64,000 nucleotides of DNA from VRUE01 sp963817945 (lineage in GTDB: Bacteria > Actinomycetota > Thermoleophilia > Solirubrobacterales > 70-9), in contig CAWFQH010000004.1 in the NCBI GenBank assembly GCA_963817945.1, positions 248,001-312,000 of the forward strand, in the 5' to 3' direction. Under the pieces are notes generated by a model, which was not told the origin of the DNA, did not search any database, and saw only the letters and a program-made list of their open reading frames with translations. This document shows positions 34,995 through 43,719 of the stretch, in pieces (position 1 is the stretch's first letter; each line of letters opens with the position of its first letter). A program made the translations under genes and the position numbers.

Positions 34995-36863
34995 ATGGGG
35001 GCTCCAACCGTGCTCGACGATCAGGCGGCGGCGGCCGCGCCGGCCAGCCCAGTCCTGGCGCAGCAGGGCGTGGACGGGCGCCCGTGGGGCTCCTACCGCT
35101 CCGACGCGATCGCCCTCGGCATCCTGGCGTTCCTCTTCGCCCTGCTGACCGCGGCCAGCTGGGGCAAGTGGGGGGTCCCGCCGCTCGATGCGGGGGCCGA
35201 GCTGACCACCGCTGAGCGGGTGGCAGACGGTGCGGTTCCCTACCGCGACGTGCGCTACTTCTACGGGCCGGCGGGGCTCTACTCGCTGGTCTTGGCGTTC
35301 AAGCTGTTCGGGGTCGGGCTGACGACCGCCTTCGCCTTCGGGTTGGGCCAGGCGGCGGCGATCGTCGCCGCCTTCTACGCCCTGGCGCGGCAGTGGCTGC
35401 GTCCCGCCGTGGCCACTGCATCGGCGGCGCTCCTGCTCGCGATCGGCTTCTCCGGAACCGCCTTCAACCTCGTTCTGCCGCACTCCAACTCGGCGACGTT
35501 CGGGCTTCTCGCCCTCCTGCTCTGCCTGCTGGCGCTCTGCCGCGAGCGACCTTGGGCGGCCGGTGTGGCGCTGGGCTTCGCCGGGCTCACCCGGCCGGAG
35601 TTCTTCGCCGTCTCGGCGCTGGCCGCGGCGGTTTGGCTGCTGGCCGGCGCCCGCGGCCGAGCACGCCGGGAGCTGCTCGCCGACGCGGCTCGGATCGCGA
35701 CGCCGGGGCTCGCCATCCCGGTTGCCGTACTGGGATCGTTTGCTGCTCTTGCCGGCGCCCACCGGCTGCTGCTGGAGAACCTCTGGCCCGTCGATTTCAT
35801 CCGCGTTGCGGGGCTGCGCTCGCAGGAGCACTGGGCGCCTCTCACCGCGTCGAGCGCGGCGGCAACCGCCGGCCGGGCGCTGGTCTACTGCGGCTTGCTG
35901 GCGATCGGGTTCGCCGCGGTCGGACTGTGGCGAAGCCGCACGGGCGCCGCACGGGCGCTGGCGTTGCTACCGATCGTCGCCGGGCTTGCCGCGCTGGCGG
36001 CTCTCGACGGCATCGCCCGCTACCTGGGTACGTTCGACGCCGCCCGGGTCGCGGTCGAGCGGGAGACGGGCGATCTGGTGCTCGGCATGACTTGGCTGCC
36101 GGCGCTTGCGATCGGTGTCGCGATCGTCGCCGTCCTCGCCGCCTGGCGACGTCGCGAGCCGCCGCTCGGGAGGTCCTGGCCGGCCGACGCGGCGCTGATC
36201 GCCGTCGCGCTGGTGCTCGGCCTGCGGGCTTACGACGCCTTCAACGCCGAGGCCTCCTACGCTCCCTACTACGCCGCGCCGCTGGTCCTCCTTGTGGGCG
36301 TGTTCCACCGCCGCCTCAGCGAGCGCTTTGCCGCCGCCAGGACTACCGCGACCGCGGCGCTCGCCGTCGCTGCCGCCGGGTTGGTTGCCTACGCGTTGGG
36401 CGGTCTCTACAGCGACAACTCCACCGTGGTCCACACGGCGCGCGGCTCCTTCGTCGCCAACGACGAAGCGGCTCCGGCGCTGCAGCGGGCGCTCGACCTG
36501 GTCCGCGCTCGCACCGAGCCGGGAGAGCCGATCGCCGCCCTGCCTGCCGACGGCGGCTTCTACTTCCTCGCCGACCGGCCGCCGGCGACCTACGAGGTGA
36601 TGTTCCTCCCGGGCCTGCTCGACTCGGTCGCCGACGAGCGGCGCACGCTGCAGCGGCTCGACCGCAGCGACACCCGGATCGTGGTCGTCAGCGCCCGCGA
36701 CTTCTCCGCCTTTGGCCTGCCGACGTTTGGAGTCGACTACAACCGCCTCCTGGCCGCCGGCCTGAGGCGCAGGTTCAGGGTGATCGCGACGATCGGCGAC
36801 CTCGGGCAGCCGGTCGCGGGCAGCTACCCCTCGGCGGCGTTCACCGTCTACGAACGGCGCTGA
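34995..36863 (+). CDS. Multi-spanning membrane glycosyltransferase (GT-C / GT39-like)
   Basis: The 622-residue protein has about eleven to thirteen hydrophobic spans and a C-terminal soluble domain of roughly 130 residues. An acidic first-loop motif follows the first span (PPLDAGAELTTAERVADG), with YFYGPAGLYSLVLAFKLFG, as expected for GT-C enzymes that use polyprenyl-phosphate sugars on the outer face of the membrane (ArnT/PMT type). Acceptor and sugar are unknown. The ATG at 34995 lies 46 bp after the beta-helix gene; a longer frame back into that gene is rejected. It may modify the secreted polymer or the beta-helix protein. Confidence 0.78.
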   Translation: MGAPTVLDDQAAAAAPASPVLAQQGVDGRPWGSYRSDAIALGILAFLFALLTAASWGKWGVPPLDAGAELTTAERVADGAVPYRDVRYFYGPAGLYSLVLAFKLFGVGLTTAFAFGLGQAAAIVAAFYALARQWLRPAVATASAALLLAIGFSGTAFNLVLPHSNSATFGLLALLLCLLALCRERPWAAGVALGFAGLTRPEFFAVSALAAAVWLLAGARGRARRELLADAARIATPGLAIPVAVLGSFAALAGAHRLLLENLWPVDFIRVAGLRSQEHWAPLTASSAAATAGRALVYCGLLAIGFAAVGLWRSRTGAARALALLPIVAGLAALAALDGIARYLGTFDAARVAVERETGDLVLGMTWLPALAIGVAIVAVLAAWRRREPPLGRSWPADAALIAVALVLGLRAYDAFNAEASYAPYYAAPLVLLVGVFHRRLSERFAAARTTATAALAVAAAGLVAYALGGLYSDNSTVVHTARGSFVANDEAAPALQRALDLVRARTEPGEPIAALPADGGFYFLADRPPATYEVMFLPGLLDSVADERRTLQRLDRSDTRIVVVSARDFSAFGLPTFGVDYNRLLAAGLRRRFRVIATIGDLGQPVAGSYPSAAFTVYERR

Positions 36864-36874
36864 CCGCAGCGTCG

Positions 36875-38080
36875 CTACTCGGCGAGTGCCAGCGCCAGAA
36901 CCTGCTCGCAGCGCTCCGCCCAGGAGTTGCGCTCGATGAACCGGCGCCGCTCCGTCTCGCCCCAGGGTCCGCTCTCCAACGCCGCGCGGACGCCGGCGGC
37001 GAAGTCGCCGCCCGGCGCCACCCGGACCACCGGGCCCTCGACCCGGCGCACCGGCTCCAGGTCGGTGGCGACCGCCGGCCCGCCCGCTGCGAGGTACTCG
37101 TAGAGCTTCAGCGGACTCATCGCATCGGTCAGGGGGCTGCGGAGGTGCGGCATCAGGCAGGCGTCCGCCGCGCTCGCCAGCGCCGCCACCTCCCGCCGCG
37201 TCAGCGGTCCGTGCACAACGACGTTCGGCTCGCCGAGCAGCGGCGCCAGGTGGCCTTCGTCGACCATCGGCCCGGCCAGCACCACCGAGCCGTTCGGCCA
37301 GGCCCGTGCGACGGCCAGTACCGCGGCGACGTCGAGGCGGGCGTCCAGCGCTCCGATGTAGAGCAGGTGGGGTCGCGGCAGCCGCGCCAGCCAGCTGGGC
37401 GGTGGCCCGGGCTCGAGCCACTCGCCGGGGTCGACGCCATTGGGAACGACCCGGGACTGGCCGAGCGGCTCGATCCGGTCGAGGATTGCCTGGCTCACCG
37501 CGCAGACCCTGCGCCGCCGTTCGGCCACCCGTTCGTAGGCCGCCTCGTAGGCCGGCCACCAGCGGCGATAGGCGGGATGCGCGGCCCAATCGTCGGTCGC
37601 CAGCAGCGTCACCGGCCCCGCCCACTCGAGGTCGGCGAAGCCGGCGATGAGCGGCTGTGCGGTGACGATCGCCGGCCGCTCGAGCCCGAAGCGCAGCGCC
37701 GCCCGCTGCAGGCGGCGGCCGTAGGCGGCGTAGTGGCGGGCCAGCGGGCGCAGCCGGACCGGATCGCGACGGCGCAGCCGCAGCGGCTGGCGGAGCCGGG
37801 CCCGCTCGCTCGCCTCGAAGGTGACCGGGCCCCTGAGGAGATCCTTGCCGAGCTTGATCGGGGCGCTGCGCGGCTGATCGCAGATGAGCAGGCGATCGAT
37901 CCGCGGGTCGTTCAGCAGCGCCAGCGCCACCCGGTCCGTGGTGAAGCACATGCCGCGGCGCTGGGCGGCCTCCCAGGTGACGTCGTCGAAGGTGAAGATG
38001 ACCTCGCGCGCGCGGCTCCGCGACGACGGTGCAGCCGCCGGCGTGCCGGGGCGCGCGGAGAGACTCGTCGTCGGTCCCAT
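36875..38080 (-). CDS. GT-B glycosyltransferase (family 1/4-like)
   Basis: The 401-residue protein has the GT-B C-terminal pattern: LLYIGALDARLDVAAVLAVA, VVVHGPLTRREVAALASAAD, ACLMPHLRSPLTDAMSPLKL (which includes the sugar-nucleotide-binding P/D...LK) and YEYLAAGGPAVAT. The N-terminal domain binds acceptor (ATDDWAAHPAYRRWWPAYE). Such GumH/WcaI-like enzymes build repeat units at the cytoplasmic face. It converges on the membrane glycosyltransferase gene and is divergent from the flippase gene (80 bp between starts). Confidence 0.82.
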   Translation of the reverse strand: MGPTTSLSARPGTPAAAPSSRSRAREVIFTFDDVTWEAAQRRGMCFTTDRVALALLNDPRIDRLLICDQPRSAPIKLGKDLLRGPVTFEASERARLRQPLRLRRRDPVRLRPLARHYAAYGRRLQRAALRFGLERPAIVTAQPLIAGFADLEWAGPVTLLATDDWAAHPAYRRWWPAYEAAYERVAERRRRVCAVSQAILDRIEPLGQSRVVPNGVDPGEWLEPGPPPSWLARLPRPHLLYIGALDARLDVAAVLAVARAWPNGSVVLAGPMVDEGHLAPLLGEPNVVVHGPLTRREVAALASAADACLMPHLRSPLTDAMSPLKLYEYLAAGGPAVATDLEPVRRVEGPVVRVAPGGDFAAGVRAALESGPWGETERRRFIERNSWAERCEQVLALALAE

Positions 38081-38160
38081 CTGGGGAACGAACGTCCCTC
38101 GCAGCAGCGGTCTTGCGGCGCAAGCGGGCCCCCGCGGAAGCCGTTGGTTGAGTGGATCAG

Positions 38161-39702
38161 ATGAGTGAGCGTGATATCGAGCGAGTCGACGTCTCGGCCG
38201 ATGACCTGAAGCAGGCTGCGGTATCCGGAGTGCGCTGGGTAAGCGCCGCCCGTGCCGTGACTGAGCTGGTCACGGTCTCCTCGGCGATCGTGCTGGCGCG
38301 CCTGGTCGAGCCTTCGGAGTTCGGCGAGGCGGTGGTGCCGCTGATCTTCGTCCCGCTGGCGGTGATCCTCACCTTCGAGGGCTTCGGCAGCGCCCTCGTG
38401 CAGCGCCAGGAGATTGCCCGCAGTCACGTCGAGGCGGCGATGCTGGCGAGCGTCGTCTCCGGCCTCGTTCTCAGCCTCGCGACCTTGGCCCTCGCCGGCC
38501 CGGTTGGCGGTCACCTGTTCGGCAGCGCATCGGCCGAGCTGCTGCGGATGATCTCACCGGTGTTCCTGCTCGGCGGGTTAGGCGCCGTGTCCCGTGGCCT
38601 GCTCTGGCGCCGGCTCGACTTCCGGCGCGTCAGCCTGATCGAGATGACCTCGCTCGCCCTCGGTGCGCTTGCCGCGGTCGCGATGGCCGTCGCCGGGCTC
38701 GCCGCCGAGGCGATCGTGCTCGGCGCCCTCTGCAGCGCGCTGGCCGGCTCGGCGATGTTGCTCGCTGCGGTGCCGCCGCCCTGGCCGCGCTGGCACCGGG
38801 GGTCCCTGCGCGACGTGCTTGGCTTTGGCCTGCCGGCCTCGGCCGCCGGGCTGACCTACGTGGCGGTCACCAACGCCACCCTTGCGGTCGCCGCCGCTCG
38901 CCTCACGGCGGCGCAGGTCGGGCTCTTCTGGCGCGCCTTTCAGCTCGGCGTCGTCTACCAGGACAAGGTCAGCGGGATCATGATGAGGCTCGCCTTCCCG
39001 GTCTACTCACGCACCAGCGATCTCGAAGAGCTGCGCCGTTTCCACGAGCGGGCAACCCGCATCCACGCCGCCGCGCTGCTGCCGCTGATGTCTTTGCTGA
39101 TCGTCCTCGCCCCGGACCTGATCCCCTGGCTGTTCGGCGAGCGCTGGGCGCCGGCGGTCGAGCCGACCCAGATCCTCTGCGTCGCCGGCATGATCGCGGC
39201 GGTGCTCACCGGGTATCCCCAGATTCTGCTCGCCGCCGGCAGGCCGCGTGCGCTGTTGGGCTTCAACGTCGTCCTGCTCGGCCTCTACCTGGTCGCGTCC
39301 TGGATTGCCGCGCCGTACGGGCTCGCAGCGCTCGCGATCGCCGTCGTCGCGGTCCACGTCGTCCTCCTGATCGCCGTCTATGCCGTTCTCTTCCGGCGTG
39401 TGCTCGGCATCCCGGTTCGCCGCCTGGTCACCGACCTGCTGCCTGCCGCAGCCTGCAGCTTGGCCCTGCTGGCAGCCGCCTTCCCGCTGGCCGAGATGCT
39501 GCGCGCGGCTCAGGCGCCGGTGGTCGCGATCGCCGCCGCGGTCGGCCTGGCGGGGACGCTCGTCTACGCGAGCGCCCTGCGCAGCCTGTTCAGGCCCGTC
39601 TGGGACGACGTGGTGGGCCTGATCCTGCGCGTCCTGCCTCAGGCTGGCTCCTACGGACGCCTGGCGCGGCGGGTGGCGCGACGCCCGGTTGGGGAGGCCT
39701 GA
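38161..39702 (+). CDS. Wzx-like oligosaccharide flippase
   Basis: The 513-residue integral membrane protein has about fourteen spans and the N-terminal pattern of polysaccharide flippases: GVRWVSAARAVTELVTVSSA, VLARLVEPSEFGEAVV, FEGFGSALVQRQ. Conserved loop residues are present in LPLMSLLIVLAPDLIPWLFG. It would flip undecaprenyl-linked repeat units outward. A GTG at 38152 in frame is an alternative start. It is followed after 3 bp by an asparagine synthetase gene. A second, MurJ-type flippase is at 48870, suggesting two export steps or two polymers. Confidence 0.88.
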   Translation: MSERDIERVDVSADDLKQAAVSGVRWVSAARAVTELVTVSSAIVLARLVEPSEFGEAVVPLIFVPLAVILTFEGFGSALVQRQEIARSHVEAAMLASVVSGLVLSLATLALAGPVGGHLFGSASAELLRMISPVFLLGGLGAVSRGLLWRRLDFRRVSLIEMTSLALGALAAVAMAVAGLAAEAIVLGALCSALAGSAMLLAAVPPPWPRWHRGSLRDVLGFGLPASAAGLTYVAVTNATLAVAAARLTAAQVGLFWRAFQLGVVYQDKVSGIMMRLAFPVYSRTSDLEELRRFHERATRIHAAALLPLMSLLIVLAPDLIPWLFGERWAPAVEPTQILCVAGMIAAVLTGYPQILLAAGRPRALLGFNVVLLGLYLVASWIAAPYGLAALAIAVVAVHVVLLIAVYAVLFRRVLGIPVRRLVTDLLPAAACSLALLAAAFPLAEMLRAAQAPVVAIAAAVGLAGTLVYASALRSLFRPVWDDVVGLILRVLPQAGSYGRLARRVARRPVGEA

Positions 39703-39705
39703 CCC

Positions 39706-41621
39706 ATGTGCGGGATCGCGGGGACGGTGCGCAGCGACGGGGAGCCAGTCGAGCGCGAGTTGCTGGAGCGGATGTGCGAGGCGATCGAGCATCGCGGGCC
39801 CGATGCCCGCGGCATCCACGCTCGGCGCCGAAGCGGGCCTCGGCATCCAGCGTCTGCGCGTGATCGACGTCGCCGGCGGCGACCAGCCGATCTACAACGA
39901 GGACGGCTCGATCGCGGTCGTCCTCAACGGCGAGATCTACAACTTCCGCGAGCTGCGACAGCGAGCTCGAGCGCAACGGCCATCGCTTCGCCAGCAACGG
40001 CGACACCGAGGCGATCGTCCATCTCTACGAGGAGCGCGGCGTCGACTGCGTACGTGAGCTCGATGGGATGTTCGCCTTCGCCCTCTGGGACGAGCGCCGG
40101 CGGCGACTGCTGCTGGCCCGCGACCGGGTCGGCAAGAAGCCGCTGTTCTACGCGCTGCGCGAAGGCGCCATCTCGTTCGCCTCCGAGCTGCAGGCCCTCC
40201 TTCACGACCGCGACGATCCCGCGCGACGCCGATCCTGTCGCGATCGACGCCTACCTCGCCTATGGCTACGTGCCGGCGCCGCTCAGCGCCTTCGCGGCGG
40301 TCCGCAAGCTGCCGCCCGCATCGACGCTCGTCTACGAAGGAGGGGGGGCGACGATCGAGAGCTACTGGCGGCTCGACTACGCTCGCAAGCACGAGGTCAG
40401 CGATCCGCGCGATCTGCACGAGCCACTGCGCGATCTGCTGCGAGCGGCGGTCCGGCGGCGCCTCGTCTCCGACGTCCCGCTGGGCGCTTTCCTCTCGGGC
40501 GGGATCGACTCCTCCGCTGTCGTCGCGGCGATGGCGCGCGAGACCTCCGAGCCGGTGCGAACGTTTTCGATCGGCTTCGACGTGTCCAGCGCACGACGAG
40601 CTCGAGCACGCCCGTCGTGTCGCGGAGCTGTACGGAACCGAGCACCGAGAGCTGCAGGTCAGGCCCGACGCGGTCTCCCTGGCGCCGCAGATCGTCCGTC
40701 ACCACGGCGAGCCGTTCGCCGACTCCTCCTCGCTGCCGAGCTTCCATCTGGCCGAGCTGGCGCGGCGCCATGTCACGGTCGCGCTCAACGGCGACGGCGG
40801 CGACGAGTCCTTTGCCGGTTACACCCGGTATGCGGCGAACGTCCTCGCTGGGCGACTCGAACGCGTGCCGGCCCCGCTGCGCAGCGGCGGGGCGCGGTTG
40901 GCGAGGTCGGTTCCGGCTTCGGGTCCGGTCGACGGTCTTCGCGGCAAGGTGCGCCGGCTCGGCGGTTCGCTCGACCTGGACGGCCCCTCTCGCTATGCGA
41001 GCTACATGTCGCTGTTCGACGCCGAGGGTCGCACCGACTTGTACACGGCCGAGTACGCGGCGGCGGTCGGCGGTCCGGCGGCTGCCGCCGAGGCGATCGC
41101 GGCTCCGTGGCGCGACTGCTCAGGGCGCGACCGGCTCGACGTCCTGCTCGAGGTCGATGTCCGCACCTACCTGCCGGGCGACCTGCTGGCGAAGATCGAC
41201 ACGGCGACGATGGCGCTACTCGCTGGAGGCCCGCTCGCCCTTCCTCGATCCAGAGCTGATGCAGTTCGCCGCCTCGATTCCGGCCGAGCTGAAGCTGAGC
41301 GGGATGGAGAAGAAGAAGCTCCTGCGCGACGCCCTCAGGCCCTGGCTCCCGAGCGAGATCCTCGACCGGCCGAAGCAGGGCTTCTCGGTGCCGTTGGCCG
41401 ACTGGCTGCGGGGTGACCTGCGCGGCTGGGCGCGGGAGGTTCTGCTGGATCCGATCGCGCTCGGGCGCGGGGTCTTCCGCACCTCGGCGGTGCGCACCCT
41501 GCTGGATGAGCACGATGCGGGTGTCGATCACTCGCAGCGGCTCTGGGCGCTGATCATGCTCGAGCAGTGGCAGGCCGAGCTGGTGGACTCTCCCGCTCGC
41601 GTGGCGAGCGCCGTCGCCTGA
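39706..41621 (+). pseudogene. asnB: Glutamine-hydrolysing asparagine synthetase, five frameshifts
   Basis: Removing five surplus single bases (near 39820, 39958, 40219, 40583 and 41216) gives a 636-residue AsnB. The N-terminal Cys2 glutaminase domain (MCGIAGTVRSDGE) is followed by VVLNGEIYNFRELR, the ATP-pyrophosphatase loop FLSGGIDSSAVVAAMA, LNGDGGDESFAGYTRY and YSLEARSPFLDPELM. All five breaks are plus-one and conserved sequence resumes at once after each, so the gene shows no decay between them. AsnB homologues in surface-glycan loci may amidate uronic acids. An intact second copy is at 46915. Sequencing error is likelier than a pseudogene, but only reads can tell. Confidence 0.85.
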
Positions 41622-41627
41622 TCCGAC

Positions 41628-42626
41628 TCAGCGGGGCCGCACCGCGAGGCTGGGCGGCGCCCCGAAGGGAGGCTTACGACGGCCAACCAGGGTCAGCAGG
41701 GCCTGCCGCTGCGCGGCCGCACGGGGGTCGCCCCGGCGCAGCGAGAAGGCGAGCCAGCGCACCAGGTGCCGAAACCCAAATGCGGCCAGGAAGCCGGCCC
41801 GGCGCAATGGCCCGAAGTGCTTACGTGCGTACTGGCGGCGGGCGAAGGCCAGCTGCGATTCCATCCGTGGGCTGACGCCGGCCTTGCCGGCGTGATGGAC
41901 GATCGTCATCTGGGGCAGGTGGCGGATCTGCCAGCCGGCGCGCTTGATGCGCAGGCAGAGGTCCACCTCCTCGGAATAGATGAAGAAGCGCTCGTCGAGG
42001 TAGCCGGCGCTCTCGATCGCCTCCCGTCGCACCAGCAGGAAGGAGCCCGCGGTCCAGTCGCAATCCAGCTCCTCCTCGTAGCGCGAGAGGTCGAGCTCGC
42101 TTTCGCCCAGGCGCCCCGCGGTGAGCGGCAGCCGCTCTGGCCCGAGCGCCTCCCCGAGAGCGCGGGCGACGCTGGGAAAGCGCCTTGCGGTTGGCCACAG
42201 CTCGCCGTTGGCGTCGACCTGGCGGCAGCCGGCCAGGCCGACCTCCGGGTGGGCGTCCATGTGGGCGAGCAGATCGGCAAGCGTGCCGTCGAGCACCTCG
42301 GTGTCCGGGTTGAGGAAGAGCACGTAGCGGGCGTCGGTGGTCATCAGGCCGCGGTTGTTGCCGTGCGCGAAGCCATGGTTGGCGGAGGGCACGGTGCGGG
42401 CCGCCGGGAAGCGCTCCGCGACGAGCTCGGCGGTGCCGTCGGTCGACTCGTTGTCGACGACGACGACGTCCAGGGCCAGCTCGCCGGCGTGCTCGAAGAG
42501 GGTCCGCAGGCACGGCTCCAACCAGTGCGCCTCGTTGGTCGAAATCACGATCACCGCGAGGTCGTGACGCGGCCCCGCCGCGATCGGCCCCGCGGCCGTG
42601 GCGCTGGCGTTACCGGGCGAGGCCAC
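41628..42626 (-). CDS. Family 2 glycosyltransferase (rhamnosyltransferase-like)
   Basis: The 332-residue GT2 protein shows VIVISTNEAHWLEPCLRTL, DVVVVDNESTDGTAELV, GFAHGNNRGL and the metal-binding FLNPDTEV. DWTAGSFLLVRREA, FFIYSEEVDLCLRIKRAGW and HHAGKAG also appear, the pattern of WbbL-like rhamnosyl- or related transferases. It overlaps the upstream epimerase gene by 17 bp and ends the minus-strand operon Wzz-ligase-epimerase-GT2. It converges with the asparagine synthetase gene with 6 bp between stops. Confidence 0.9.
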   Translation of the reverse strand: MASPGNASATAAGPIAAGPRHDLAVIVISTNEAHWLEPCLRTLFEHAGELALDVVVVDNESTDGTAELVAERFPAARTVPSANHGFAHGNNRGLMTTDARYVLFLNPDTEVLDGTLADLLAHMDAHPEVGLAGCRQVDANGELWPTARRFPSVARALGEALGPERLPLTAGRLGESELDLSRYEEELDCDWTAGSFLLVRREAIESAGYLDERFFIYSEEVDLCLRIKRAGWQIRHLPQMTIVHHAGKAGVSPRMESQLAFARRQYARKHFGPLRRAGFLAAFGFRHLVRWLAFSLRRGDPRAAAQRQALLTLVGRRKPPFGAPPSLAVRPR

Positions 42627-43719
42627 GGCTCAGCAGCTCCTGGGTCGCGTCATCGACCCGGTCGACTGCCTCCTGCTCCGCGAGCCAGCGAACCAGCTCG
42701 CCCATCCCGTCCTCCAGCTCGACCTCGGCCTCGAAGCCGAGCAGCTCGCGCGCCGTCTCGATGTTGGCGAAGCAGTGGCGGATGTCGCCGGCCCGGTAGC
42801 GCTGCGGGCGCTCTGCTTCGATCTCGCTGCCGAGGCCGTTGGCAAGCGCCCCGGCGATGTCGTTGACGGTGCTGCGCCTGCCGGTGCCGAGGTTGACCGC
42901 GCGGCCGCTGGCGCTGTCGGTGTCGAGGGCGAGCAGGATGCCGCGGACGATGTCGGAGACGTGGATCAGGTCGCGCGACTGCTCTCCGTCCTCGAACACG
43001 AGGGGGGCGTTGCCGTTGAGCAGGCGCGAGGCGAAGATGGCGGCGACGCCGGTATAGGGGTTCGAGAGCGCCTGGCCGGGCCCGTAGACGTTGAAGAAGC
43101 GAAGCGCCGTCGCCGGGATCCCGTAGGCGGCGCCGGTCACCAGGCACATCTCCTCGTGGTCACGCTTGTTGATCGCGTAGATCGAGGTCGGAATCAACGG
43201 CTTCGTCTCCCTGGTTGCGACCGGGACCAACGGCTGCCCGCAATCAGGGCAGGCGCACTCCCACTCGCGCGCCAGGAGCTGCTCCTCGGGGCGCGGGCCG
43301 GGTGCCACGCGGCCGTGCGCGGCGCACAGGTACTCGCCCTCTCCGTAGATCGACATCGAGGAGGCGACGACGAGCCGCTCGACCGCCGGCGACCTTGCGA
43401 TCAGCCGCTCGAGGAAGACCGCGGTTGCCATCGTGTTGGCGCGGGTGTAGCGGGCGATCTCGTACATCGATTGGCCGACGCCGACCGCCGCCGCCAGGTG
43501 AGCGACCCGGTCGACCCCCGCGAGAGCGGCGTCGACGGCCGCGGCATCGCCGGCGTCGCCTTCGACGAAGCGGGCGTCCTCCGGCAGCTGCGGGGCGCCG
43601 TCCGCGTGAACCTGCGCCTCGAGGCTGTCGAGGATGACGACGTCATCGCCGCGCTCGAGCAGCGCCTTGACCAAATGCGAGCCGATGAAACCCGCCCCAC
43701 CGGTAACCAAGATCTTCAT
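42610..43719 (-). CDS. NAD-dependent nucleotide-sugar epimerase with cysteine-rich insertion
   Basis: The 369-residue extended SDR has the NAD site TGGAGFIGSHLVKAL, HLAAAVGVGQS, SSMSIYGEGE and the catalytic YAINK. Between the catalytic serine and tyrosine is an unusual insertion of about 60 residues containing ECACPDCGQPL, a possible metal-binding knuckle. Some dTDP-L-rhamnose 4-epimerase-like enzymes have an insertion at this place, so a 6-deoxy-hexose epimerase is a fair guess; UDP-hexose 4-epimerase is the alternative. Its GT2 neighbour, possibly a rhamnosyltransferase, fits. It overlaps the O-antigen-ligase-like gene by 4 bp. Confidence 0.87.
   Translation of the reverse strand: MKILVTGGAGFIGSHLVKALLERGDDVVILDSLEAQVHADGAPQLPEDARFVEGDAGDAAAVDAALAGVDRVAHLAAAVGVGQSMYEIARYTRANTMATAVFLERLIARSPAVERLVVASSMSIYGEGEYLCAAHGRVAPGPRPEEQLLAREWECACPDCGQPLVPVATRETKPLIPTSIYAINKRDHEEMCLVTGAAYGIPATALRFFNVYGPGQALSNPYTGVAAIFASRLLNGNAPLVFEDGEQSRDLIHVSDIVRGILLALDTDSASGRAVNLGTGRRSTVNDIAGALANGLGSEIEAERPQRYRAGDIRHCFANIETARELLGFEAEVELEDGMGELVRWLAEQEAVDRVDDATQELLSRGLAR

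Noticed and set aside
35967..38123. Long minus-strand open frame over the membrane glycosyltransferase
   Set aside because: Arg/Gly/Ala-rich shadow; the plus-strand GT-C protein and the minus-strand GT-B protein explain the DNA.
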